A stretch of DNA of 45,876 bases from Bigelowiella natans CCMP2755 (taxonomy: Eukaryota; Cercozoa; Chlorarachniophyceae): assembly GCA_000320545.1 (NCBI GenBank), contig ADNK01000470.1, positions 1 through 45,876 on the forward strand, given 5' to 3'. The first letter of the stretch is position 1. Each line of letters starts with the position of its first letter. A program made the translations under genes and the position numbers. The notes beneath the pieces are model-generated. The model had not been told where the DNA came from. It made no database searches and was given only the letters and a program-made list of their open reading frames with translations. Of the stretch, positions 32,014 to 42,169 are shown one piece after another.

Positions 32014-32603
32014 GCGAGCTTTCGGTTTTTGGGTGCGGCTTCCAGAATTTCCTCAGAGCACCCGCGGCCATTGCAGGCACAGGGTACTTACACAACAACG
32101 CGCAAGGAAAATAACCAGGCATTTTCCCGATCCGCGTCATATCACAGCCCATGTCGCACATTCGCATCATCCGAGGTTTTCCCAAAAATACACCCCGCAA
32201 ATTTATTTTATTATCAGGAGAGCAATAATGTCAGGAGCAGGCACTGGCAGAACTGCATGGGTACCCTCACGATCCAAGTCGCAGGGGTAGGTACCCCCCC
32301 AGGCCAATAAAATACGCCTGAATTTCCTGAGAAATATGTCGCATAATGGTGTCGTACCTCTGAAATGTAGAGCGTTTTTTAGGAAGAAGCCGGTTATTCC
32401 GAGGAGGAGGGGGAGGAGGGAGGAGGAGGAGGGAGGAGGAGGGAGGAGGAACACAACTGAAACACCGCGACGACCGACGACCGACGACCGACGGCGACGA
32501 TAGAACACAATCTGGACTTCTTGTTGAAGCCTCCCCGACATCGCATTACACACTACATTGACTCCAAGCCACTACGGATTCACACCGCAAGCATCGACGC
32601 AAA
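32014..32603. promoter_or_regulatory. Bidirectional 5' region with purine mirror tract and GACGACC tandem repeat
   Basis: Between the CBS-protein ATG (32013, minus) and the stress-protein ATG (32604, plus). TGTCGCA heptamers at 32152-32158 and 32337-32343. An almost pure GGA/GGGA purine run covers 32399-32450, followed at 32467-32500 by about four copies of the 7-mer CGACGAC. Open frames here look like shadows. Confidence 0.5.
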
Positions 32604-33832
32604 ATGAGCGAAGGAAGACGAATCATTCTAGCGACTGACTTGAGCTCCTACAGGTAGCGCGTAAGATTCGAAGTATTTTCCAAGACCATAGACGTTCGAA
32701 GGACTATCATCGTAGGGATGTGCTGCCTCACAAGCAATCATTTTTATCAGCAGCGAAAGAATGCTCGAGTACATCAAGAAGAAAATCCTCAGAAAGGGAG
32801 ACAAGGTGGCACATGTTACTGTTGAATTTGGAAGTTGAGGGGAAGATAACCCAACTCGATATAATCCGATTGGCCTTGAATTACCTTTTGTTTCCAAGGT
32901 GACCATTCTCCACGTATTCAACTGGCAGAACATCTCAGGTTCAGTTGAAAAGTAGTAGCGCTCGTCAGTCAATACTTGCAAGGGGGAAAACAGTCATGTT
33001 GCTGTAGATAGCACTGATCGAACACGCTTCACCTCCATTTTGAATTTAAAATAATCCAAGTCGGGGAGGGGGGGACTAAATGGCGTCCGTGTGCATAAAT
33101 CAGACCTTCCTATGGACGATGAGGTGATGGGAATTGGAGCTGGGAAGTAAGACAGTGCCATCCATCTAACAGTAACCATTTTGCTTTCGCTCTGTGTCTC
33201 TGAAGGACCTATCGCAATTTAGCTTGGTAGCTCTGAATAATTCGGAGAAGAAAAGAGCCAGGGAGGCGATCACCAAGGGTATGGAATGTTTACTGAAGAA
33301 AGCACAGGACTCTGGTAAAATGATAGCAATGCTTAAAAATTGCAGCTCTAATCTGTTTTTATTACATCGCACTATCTATAGGCGTGGATGCTGAAAGCGT
33401 CATTATGGAAGGATATCCTCGGGTAATTTCTAATACAATCCACATCATAAAATAGTACCCAATAGCTTTCTTTCTACATCTCTCAGATTAAAATATGTGA
33501 ACTCGCCGCAAAAAAGAAAGCTGATTTTGTTGTAATGGCTAGTAGAGGTCACGCGACAAATTATTGAACCGCTGATGGAGAGAAATTCAGAGTTTTCGAC
33601 TTCACGATCACCTCTTTTGAATCAGGTATGGGAGCCCTTGGCCGCATGTTCTTAGGGTCTGTCTCAGACTAGTAAGTTCTTACAATTCCTTTTTAGTCTG
33701 GAAATTGCCAGATTTGGCTGGTTCGTTCAAATGCCTAATTTACACAATATTCCATTGCACAGCTGCATTCACAACTGCACGTCATCTATTCTCCTCGTAA
33801 AGGACAAGGAAATCACCAATGAGAATGCATAA
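32604..33832 (+). CDS. Universal stress protein (UspA family)
   Basis: Nine small exons join in phase: 32604-32653, 32751-32805, 32899-32939, 33104-33146, 33206-33314, 33382-33422, 33487-33547, 33626-33671 and 33763-33832. The protein starts MSEGRRIILATDLSSYSSER (beta 1 with its ATP-contact Asp and the following helix), continues KVTILHVFNW, then EKKRAREAITKGMECLLKKA, the DAESVIMEGYP strand, and IKICELAAKKKADFVVMASR. It ends in the nucleotide-binding loop ASRGMGALGRMFLGSVSDY and SSILLVKD. The loop fits the (G/A)x2G-9x-G(S/T) pattern of ATP-binding USPs such as MJ0577, with Ala in the first position. Length about 172 residues, normal for a single-domain USP. Role in stress response is known for the family only. 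Confidence 0.9.
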
Positions 33833-34599
33833 ATTTCTTCCTTGCAACCTGCTTCATCGAAGGAAGGCTTTATTTAGTACTGAAGTTACGATGAACATGC
33901 AATTGGCTATGCTCCTGTGTTCATTACACGCTACAATGCCTATTGTGAGCAGTGATGTTGACACAGCACTTGCGTGACTATGCACATCATTGCCGTCTGC
34001 ATGTAGCGCTTTGTCGCATCATAGATAGCTAGAGCTAGATAGCGCAATGCGGTAAAGTTCAATGAAGTCTAGCGATGTGTGTTGTGCTAGCTCGCCAGCC
34101 ATGGTCGTAGTCGGCACACAGATCTAGAAGATCTTGGTGTAGCATGCACATCCTACTAGACTAACATGACATGCTAGCATGCTTGTGCTCTTCGCGTCAC
34201 CGCATCTACGCACGCTAGTACGCGCTAGCTAGGCATCCGCAATGAACTGCTCGATCACTCCGCCACAACTGATCGATCGACAACGTCTAGCTCTAGAACA
34301 AGCTCTAGAACGTGCAGTCATGCTAGCGCATGCTACTAGCATGTGCAGAGCTAGAGAGTGCACTAGTCGATAACAACATCTTGACATCGCAGAACTCAAA
34401 ATTCGTCACGCAACAACTGCATGCATCTACTTCCATGGGGGCTTCGTCGCTATTCGAAATCATCTGCACTTCCTTTGCTGCTGCCCCCAAGAGATTGGTC
34501 ATCACTGTTCTCATTATCATCGCCCTTGCTTTCTCCGTCCTCGTCTGTACACAATTATGCAGAAATAAAATTTGGAGCTAACTGGTAGGGCAAACAGCC
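33833..34599. other. Convergent intergenic block of GCTAGC/GCATGC palindromes
   Basis: No gene recognised. Dense CTAG and CATG words at about 34020-34360 (GCTAGAGCTAGAT, GCTAGCTAGGC, CATGCTAGCATGC, CTAGCTCTAGAACAAGCTCTAG). The last is a near-perfect inverted repeat around 34289-34312. An open frame at 34330-34581 ends in a hydrophobic helix but starts inside the palindrome block and is not called. Confidence 0.5.
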
Positions 34600-35286
34600 T
34601 TAATCTTTACCACCTTCATCTTCCTCCTCCTCCTCCTCATCTTCATCGTCATCATCGTATGCCCCATCCGCACTGTCAGCCTCATTCACATCCTCGTCGA
34701 TTTCGTCCTCGTCCATCTCATCTCCCTGTCCGCCGTCGTCGCCGTCATCATCGGAATCCAATACGATCACACCTTTACGTGTGGCAGCTCTTGGCCCCTT
34801 CACCGATGCAGCCCTACCACCTAATTCTAATGGAGAAGAAACACTAAGTTTAGTCTGAAACACAGTCTGATCCCAAATGCAAAACTGTAGGCGGTGGCTC
34901 GCATACCTGGGCCACGAACAGCTTGCAGAGACGACCGAACCGGCCTTTCACCCCCCTCCTATTTGAAACGTCAACAACGAGGAGTTCGTCAGTCCATAGT
35001 GGTAAGCAGACACGCATGGCACGCAGAACAGATTAAATCCATCGTGCGCTCTCCGTCATGTTGCTCCGCACCTCCTCTCCATATTGGGCAGCATAGATGG
35101 CGGCTTGGGTATCAGGGTCATATCCGCTCATGAAGTCGTCGTCGTAGTCATCATTCTCCTCGCCTTCGTCGTCGTCGTCGTCGTCATCATCATAACCTCC
35201 TAGCCGCTGGGAGTGATGAAGAAACAGTGTGTCATTGGTGTGACAGCAGAGGGATATGTGGGGATGGATGTCGTTTTATTTGTGCA

Positions 35287-35332
<46 letters not shown>

Positions 35333-35621
35333 TATCCATTATCACTTGGGTTTTCTTCCTTGCTCGGGTACTCCTCCTGACGAATTTGGAGGACGAGGCT
35401 TCCTCATCGTCGTCGTCGTCGTCAGCGCTCGAGTCGTCGTAACCGCCGTCCCGAGTGCGCTTCTTCTTCTTGAGGCGTTCTTGGTAGAACTTATTGCGCC
35501 TTTCCTGGGCATCCTGAGCTGATATTTCGATTCCCTTCTTCTCTGCGGTTGAGGAGACCACCGGCGGGTCGTCGCACATCGCGCTCACCGCGTCGGCCTG
35601 CTGCGTGTCCTCCATCGGCAT
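34600..35621 (-). CDS. Highly acidic, probably nuclear, protein of unknown function
   Basis: Start at the ATG 35619-35621 (MPMEDTQQ). About four exons: about 35330-35621, 35090-35214, 34907-34960 and 34600-34838. The N-terminal exon has a charged helix (AQERRNKFYQERLKKKKRTR), an Asp run and a basic patch (VRRSTRARKK). The next has GGYDDDDDDDDEGEENDDYD followed by FMSGYDPDTQAAIYAAQYG, the only stretch likely to fold. The C-terminal exon (RKGVIVLDSDDD...) is almost entirely Asp/Glu and ends EEEDEGGKD. Such composition is common in histone chaperones, chromatin-remodeller subunits and nucleolar proteins, but no family signature was recognised. It lies immediately downstream of RAD54 on the same strand. 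An intron contains (AC)n(AT)n. Confidence 0.6.
35285..35331. repeat. Compound (AC)n(AT)n microsatellite in an intron
   Basis: Short (AC)7 then (AT)16, same order as in the CCDC112-like gene, between exons of the acidic protein gene. Confidence 0.9.
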
Positions 35622-35747
35622 CTCTCTCCCTAGTGTTACGTGAGCATCATGCGTGGGGTGTGAAGTCGAGGGAGCGATGAGTTGGAAACACTCATGTAGA
35701 TGAGTAGGAAAGCGATGAGTAGGAAACACTCATGTTGATGCATATAT

Positions 35748-35750
<3 letters not shown>

Positions 35751-35783
<33 letters not shown>
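35751..35783. repeat. (GT)n microsatellite between RAD54 and the acidic gene
   Basis: About 16 GT units in the 308-bp gap between the RAD54 stop (35930) and the acidic gene start (35621). Confidence 0.9.
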
Positions 35784-35785
<2 letters not shown>

Positions 35786-35929
35786 ATTAGAGGGAACAGG
35801 GGAGAAACAACCCACGCCCGAGGACATCGGTTGCAATTCAAGGCGAAAGAAAGCGGTACCGGGAAAGGGGGTGCGTTCTCTGTCTATCTATCCACACTAA
35901 AAATAAAAAGATAATTATTCTACCGAATC

Positions 35930-36367
35930 CTATGAATCACCTCTAACTTCGCAGCTGAACGCGAAGGAAACGTAGTTTTCTTCCTTTCCAACGCTTTGAA
36001 AAGCCTCGCGGAAGAGCGGATCAGGGAGGCTCGATGTGGAGCCATGGTGGCCCCAGTTGATCAAGTCCTTTCATCATCATTCCCAACCAAAATCAGGTTT
36101 ATGTTTCCTTCTTGATTGACTATTTAATTATCAGCTCAAGCAATCGCCCCTACCTCCTCTTTCGGGTGGCCTCGCTGCCCGAGGAGGCATTTGTCCACAG
36201 GATGGTGAAGAATGTCTTCCCCTTCATCTTTCCCTTCATTCCTCTTTATCTTTTGCAGGCATTGACAATCGAGCGTTTCGTGCGTATCCGATGGAGATTC
36301 ACTCAACTCAAAAAGTCTCCTGTGGTGTTAGTTTCGAGTGTTATTCTAGTTATCATATATTTATATA

Positions 36368-36405
<38 letters not shown>

Positions 36406-36786
36406 CATTGATGATATATATTTACTATATGGCATTCTTCGCAAATAACCTAAGGTTTGCCATACTAACAAGCGCATCCGTAGCAGCACCGCCAAGAACG
36501 TTCTGAAGCCCCTCCTTGGAGAGCTGTCTCTGGTACACCTATCGTCGTCGCCGAGTAGAGAAAAACGAATACAACAACTTGAGTACGTCGTGGAAAAGGA
36601 AAGCATCATACGGAAGGAAGAGACGCGAGTAGAATTGTAGACCTTCTCTTCTATAGTTCCGGATGTAAGGAATCTGTAGACGAAGCACCGTTTCGTCTGT
36701 CCATCTCTATTGGCATATCAGGAGGGAGGGGGGGGGGGGGGGGGGGGTGATGAAAGGAGTGAGAGGGATCGAGAGCAAACAAATAT

Positions 36787-36840
<54 letters not shown>

Positions 36841-39446
36841 TATTTATTTAGATACTCCTCACTCCAGCCCCTTCCACTTCGGGTAATCAATATCATATTA
36901 TTTTTTGTTCCTGTTGATTCTGCTCCTCTACTCACCTCCACACACGCGCAGCTGCCTGCTTGTCCACAGCCGGGTTCCAATCAGGATCGTATAGTACAAG
37001 GCGGTTGGCCCCAACGAGGTTCAACCCGCATCCGCCCGCCTTACTGCTCAGCAGGAAGAGAAACTTATCGTTCTTTCGATCATCCAACTGCGCCACCAGC
37101 TTGCTGCGGTCCTTGACCTGAATGCTGCCGTCGAGGCGAATGAACCCCCACTTGCGTATCCGAGCCATGTCCTCAAACACGTTGAGGGTGGAAGTGTAGT
37201 TCGACACTAGCACGACGCGATCATCCGTTTTGCTCTTCACTTTGCGCAGTAGCCGGTCCAGCACGTCCAGTTTGCCGGAGAACCTGTTGTTGTCAGTTCA
37301 AGGTGAGCATACAACTTGCAACGCAGCATCCATGGTAATCCGCTCTGCATATGTTCCGCACCTTGGATGACCGCTCTCACGCTCGAAATCGCTCGGAAAC
37401 TGGTCTAGGCAGTCACTCTCCCACTTTTTCAGCTTTTTCTTCTTGGTTTTGAGCATGTTCCAGATGATTTTAGGGTGGTTGCAAAGCCCCTTTATGTTGT
37501 TGATGAGAGGCAAAATACGAGACATGGACTTTTGGCCCTCGCTGATGATCCTTCTCGCGTCCCTGGACTTAACTAGGACGTTATAGATGCCCCTTTGTAG
37601 ATTTGTCGGCCTGCAGCAAACCACCTGAAAATATATCACAAAACCTCGTCCTTCAAAGAGTGTATGATAATTCTTTGAATCACCCAAGACGTGTAAATCA
37701 AGCATGAAACGTTTGTAACCGTAATAATGGCAAAGAAAGAAGTTACCTGTATGACTTTCGGAGGAAGATGCTTGGAAAGGAGTGTGTTTGTTCTTCGCAG
37801 AATGAACTGATTGACAATAGCTGAGAGTTCGCTTGATCTCTCCACTCCCAGCTTTTCCTCTGAGTTGGCACAATCTGGCTCCCTATGGACAGAGTGGGGT
37901 AAGTCAGAAAACCGAAAACCGAGCGGAAAAGCAGGGTTAGCCCTACCTCCCAGCTAAGATGGGGATCTCGTAGTATTTTCTAAACGCGATTCTGTCTCCA
38001 AGAACGTTTGGATTGGTGAAGTTGACCTGCAGGTGTGTAATGCGTGTCGTTAAAGTTGGACAGGGAACGCGTGCATGCAAATTACAGGCTTACCATCGCA
38101 AAGAACTCGTCGAGATCATTCTGCATCGGCGTCCCCGAGAGGAGTATCCGCTTTTTACAGCTGAGTTTGTTCAGTGCTTCATACGTGGCCGTCTTGTGGT
38201 TTTTCAGTCGGTGAGCCTTGTGATTTACAATCAATATGTTAGATGTGAAGAAAAGCAAAATCTACGACCTGGCCTTTTACCTCATCACAAATGAGGAGAC
38301 CACATTTTTCGTTCTTGTTCCCCGCCTTATCATAAAAGCTCTCCGCATAGCGACGGAATGTGTCGTAGGAAATAATAAGGATGTTGTTCCGATTTGTATT
38401 GCTTAAGAAGCGCCAAATCGCAGATTCGATCTTCGCTGGTCCAGACTCCTTCACAGCTACACATGGAAGGCGGCCCTTGAGCCATTTTTGGAGCTCATTC
38501 TCCCAATTCCCAACTAGACTTGTCGGGCAGACGACAATGGCTCTCTTAACCGTTGGGACGCCTTTTTCTTTACCCTAAGTGTGCAATCGATTAGATTTCG
38601 GTCGGTATTTAACTCATATATTTATTTTTCTAACCTGACGCATTAGTGTATACAACGCGGTGATTGCTTGCAGCGTTTTCCCCAGCCCCATGTCATCGGC
38701 AAGGATAACGCCATTGCCTTCGAAGTCTTTTTCTCCCAGAACGCATTGTGTTGTGAATAGCACTCCCTCGCGCTGTCAAAATTTTCAGCTCACACGAATA
38801 CGGCCGAAGACATATCACATGGAAGATACCTGGTGAGGTCTGAGCCATTTGCACAGTATTCCTTCGACCTCAATTGTTGTTAAATTTTCATCGACTTTCA
38901 AATCTTCTTCCGTTGGTTCCCAAATAATTAGACGTTCCCAATCGGGTGTCACTTGCTGAGAGTGGTATGTGATTCAGGCAACCATTGAACGTTCAGTAGA
39001 AAATAAAGGAGATAAACGACCTTCGCTGCTTCTTCCTTTGCCTGGGTCGGCGCATCATGTTGCGTGGGAGGAATGTTCTCATTTGAGACTTCGAAATCGA
39101 TTTTAGGTGGGGATGGCTGTCATAAAATTTATGTCTCTTATTTAATATGAAGCTCATTACGATTCGAAACTTATTTCCCCAGATTTGTTCTTACCAGTTT
39201 CGCGGGAATTTTGATATTCCCCTTGACATATTTCATTTTCCATCTTCGTACACCAAGCCTCCCTCGCTTTCTTTTCTCCACTTGGAACCTTGCCGTGCCA
39301 ATCTTCTCTGGAGCTGTGAATTCTTTTTGGTACGGTTTGCGATAGGACTTGACCTTTTCGCATCCCTTGACAGATAGGAAATCAAACACCGCTTTCCTCT
39401 TTATAGGACCATAAATGGAGGAGGAGGAAACGGTTTTCGCGCTCAT
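35930..39446 (-). CDS. RAD54: RAD54-type SWI2/SNF2 DNA translocase
   Basis: ATP-driven dsDNA translocase that works with RAD51 in homologous recombination. About a dozen exons, from ATG 39446 (exon 1 39195-39446, with [13 protein letters not shown]) to TAG 35930-35932. Helicase motifs in order: LRPHQREGVLF (Q-like), [15 protein letters not shown] (Walker A), [27 protein letters not shown] (DEAH, split by an intron after DE), [63 protein letters not shown] (motif V) and [20 protein letters not shown] (motif VI). The RAD54-specific C-terminus is present: [19 protein letters not shown], resembling the SDTHD..C region of human RAD54, then INWGHHGST and [10 protein letters not shown]. Two introns near the 3' end carry long (TA)n tracts. 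Distinguished from other SNF2 proteins by [15 protein letters not shown] and the C-terminal motif. Confidence 0.95.
36371..36399. repeat. (TA)n microsatellite in a RAD54 intron
   Basis: Fourteen AT units in the intron before the SDTHE-encoding exon. Confidence 0.9.
36731..36837. repeat. G-run and (TA)24 in a RAD54 intron
   Basis: A run of about 17 G (36731-36747) and an uninterrupted (TA)24 tract (36790-36837) share the intron between the motif VI exon (ARVWR) and the DGQTKRCF exon. Confidence 0.9.
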
Positions 39447-39980
39447 GGTTACAAGGCTAAGTCGCTCCCTCCCCCAGTTTATTCTCGTTGCCAATGAGAT
39501 GCCAATCTACAATGTAGTTCCAGCTTAAACCTAAGTTTCGAATTCAGCATAGCAGTATTTTTGTAGGAGAGCGAAAGCTTCCAAATTCTCATAATTAGAA
39601 ACAAAAATATATGTCGTATGTTATTATTAAAAGTACAATTTACATCCGTCAAGTTTAATTCTGCATTTGGGAATTCCTAGTCTCAATTTTTCAGGCGCAC
39701 ACCCAAAATCTTCTGAGTTCATGAAACATGCTGGTTTGGAGGGAAGGGGTTCTTGCTTAGCGAGAAAACTCGAGATAACTTCCAGAATCTTTGAAAGTCT
39801 CGAGAGACACATTGACTGTTACGTTATTGTCCGGTGATTATCTGTTTTTGACGGGTTTGCAAAGTGCGTGGGTTCCGATTTCAACACTTCCTCGGAACCT
39901 AACACCATATCACCATTTTTCATTCTCCCTACTCTGCACGGACAACTTAAACTTAGGCTAACTGGAAAAGAGGGGAGAAA
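39447..39980. promoter_or_regulatory. Bidirectional 5' region between RAD54 and CPSF30
   Basis: No exon recognised. AT-rich segment at 39585-39640. The exact TGCGACA heptamer is not seen here. Confidence 0.3.
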
Positions 39981-41455
39981 ATGGCATCGGTTTTCAATTT
40001 CAGGGAGGTCCAAGGCCTGAAATTCTCGTTTGAGAACTTTGTCGACGACCAGATGAATCAGAGAAAGGAGAAAAAACAACGTACATCTTTTTTACCTAGT
40101 TAATTCTGATGTTTAACACGATTTCTTTTTACCACATCAGAGATCGAAAGAACGATATGCCGCTTTTGGAAAAAAGGCACATGCATGAAAGGAGACGCAT
40201 GTGAGTTTCGACACGCACGACGGGAAGGTACAATGGTGTGCAAACACTGGCTTCGAGGTCTCTGTAAAAAGGCTGACAGGTAATAGAATAATATCATAAC
40301 ATTCCACGGGAAGGTGTATCATCTGAAATATGTTCTTTTAGGTGTAATTTTCTTCACGAATACGATATGTCCAAGATGCAACCTTGTATTTTCTTCGTCC
40401 AAGAGGGTAAATTACATCATACAACGTTTTTTATCATCCCCTTCACTATTCATATTCTTACACTCTTCACCCACCTTTCAGGAGAATGTAATAATAAGGA
40501 TTGCTACTTTCTGCATCTTCGACCCGAAGATAAGATAACGGACTGCAAATGGTATGATAGTGGATTCTGCCGCCACGGTACTCATGATATCCGGGTGTTA
40601 TATTAGTTATAAATCTGATTTTGTATTTTTCCTTTAGGACCGAAATGTCGCAAACGCCACCGGAGACGTGTTGCATGCGCCGATTATCTCGCAGGATTCT
40701 GCTTGAAGGGACCAGAGTGCCCATACGGACAGTAATATTAGAATTAAATGAAAGTTATAACTCATTTCTATGCTTCATTCACATTCATATCATGTTAATC
40801 AGTCCCAAGTTCATGACTGCGAGTACAATTGATCCTACCGGGAAGTCAATAAAATGTGCAAGCTGCGGTAAACTCGGTCATATGGCAGGATCTTGTCCAG
40901 AGGTGCTAAGTGGAAAGCAAAAGGTACACTTCACGAACAGCGACATTATTAAATTGAACACCCTTAACATTGTTGTCCTCATTTGCTGATGCTAAAACAT
41001 CTGGTATTATCATGCGCAGGGCCGAAAGTTTAGGCCTTTGGAAAAAGTTCAGTGCTTCAAATGTGGAAAGAAGGGGCACTACGCCAATATGGTTAGTTTC
41101 ACAAAAAAAAGAACACTAGAATCGCAAATTTTACAAAAAAAATACTGTACGGGAAGAGTGTAGCTAAAAATTTCAGTGCTCATGCGAGAATTCATGAAGC
41201 ACCCGAAATTTCCCCAGTGCTATCATATTAATGTTTTTTTTTTATTTATCCAGAGCTCTCGAAATTTTTTAATATTACCATATCTTAGCATATATTTATT
41301 AAATTATTTATACATTGAGCGTCTCTCTCTCTCTCTCTCTCTGGGTGTGTGTTGAAGATATTAACACATGTGTATTTCAGTGTACAAATGAACGGGCTCG
41401 TCCCCCTCCTGGAGGTTGGATGCTGCCAAAGATGAAAGCAATGCAAAATCGATGA
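39981..41455 (+). CDS. CPSF4: CPSF30/Yth1, cleavage and polyadenylation specificity factor zinc-finger subunit
   Basis: Subunit of the mRNA 3'-end processing complex; its CCCH fingers recognise the AAUAAA signal and hold Fip1. Exons: 39981 ([20 protein letters not shown]), 40140-40281, then three more, ending with 40802-40923, 41021-41091 and 41381-41455 (TGA). Five CCCH fingers are complete: [76 protein letters not shown] and [19 protein letters not shown]. Two CCHC zinc knuckles follow, [14 protein letters not shown] and [14 protein letters not shown]. The [11 protein letters not shown] and [10 protein letters not shown] blocks are nearly invariant in the family. Human CPSF4 has one knuckle; others such as Drosophila have two. 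No YTH domain of the plant long form is attached. About 270 residues. Confidence 0.96.
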
Positions 41456-42095
41456 CAGATCCGGATTTCACTGGCTGAGAAGTAGTTTCTGCAATAAAAG
41501 ATTATTGGCAGTATAGAATCTAAATTGAAATTATTTTAAAAATGATTGGAAGCAGTGACACACTGTGCCACACTTCGGCATGAAATTGTTAATGATAGAA
41601 ATGTAACGAGTGCTTGTGAATCTGAAAACAAACGACAAGATTGAGCAGGCTAAGAAAATAATCTCATGCGATTATTTTTCCTGTGCACGGATGCATTAGA
41701 TCGTATCAAATGTTGAAAAATGAACAAGTAAATTTAATTTTGCGTCCGCATTGCGTTTAAGGCCATGAATGATTCATTACAACCCCCTACACTGCCATGC
41801 CAACAACCGTGAAATCATCGGTCAGGCTACCAGATGATACCCCCTTTATCCGCTGGCAGAAAGTGACCGCAAACATGTGAAAACACTTTTATAAACCAGC
41901 GTCAGGGAGTCAGGGTTGCGACTGCGCGTGTGCACATGCAGCGCGGCGCGGTTATTGTAACTGTGTATGCGTGCGGGCGGCGAATGGCATCGCATTGTAA
42001 TGTGAACATGTTGTTCCATTTAACACACAATGTGAACTTGTCGTTCCGTTCAATAAAAGAAGTAGCGACATTTGTGCTATTCATGCGACAATAGA

Positions 42096-42147
<52 letters not shown>

Positions 42148-42169
42148 GTGTGTCTAAAGTCACGAGTTA
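41456..42169. other. Convergent 3'-3' intergenic region
   Basis: No gene seen. AATAAA occurs at 41490, 35 bp after the CPSF30 stop, a candidate polyadenylation signal. The region is otherwise AT-rich with a GTGCACATGC palindrome and GCGCGGCGCGG at about 41931-41950 and a (TA)n tract next to the methyltransferase 3' end. Confidence 0.4.
42100..42146. repeat. (TA)n microsatellite
   Basis: Twenty-three TA units just beyond the 3' end of the METTL21-type gene. Confidence 0.95.

Noticed and set aside
31760-32310. Open frames antisense to and upstream of the CBS protein
   Set aside because: They are shadows of the CBS coding strand extended into the promoter and show no protein features.
34289-34312. 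Transposon terminal inverted repeat
   Set aside because: The CTAGCTCTAGAA...CTCTAGAAC similarity is local and there is no partner, target duplication or transposase nearby.
35232-35522. Open frames through the (AC)n(AT)n tract
   Set aside because: They read THTH and IYIY repeats, which is microsatellite translation.
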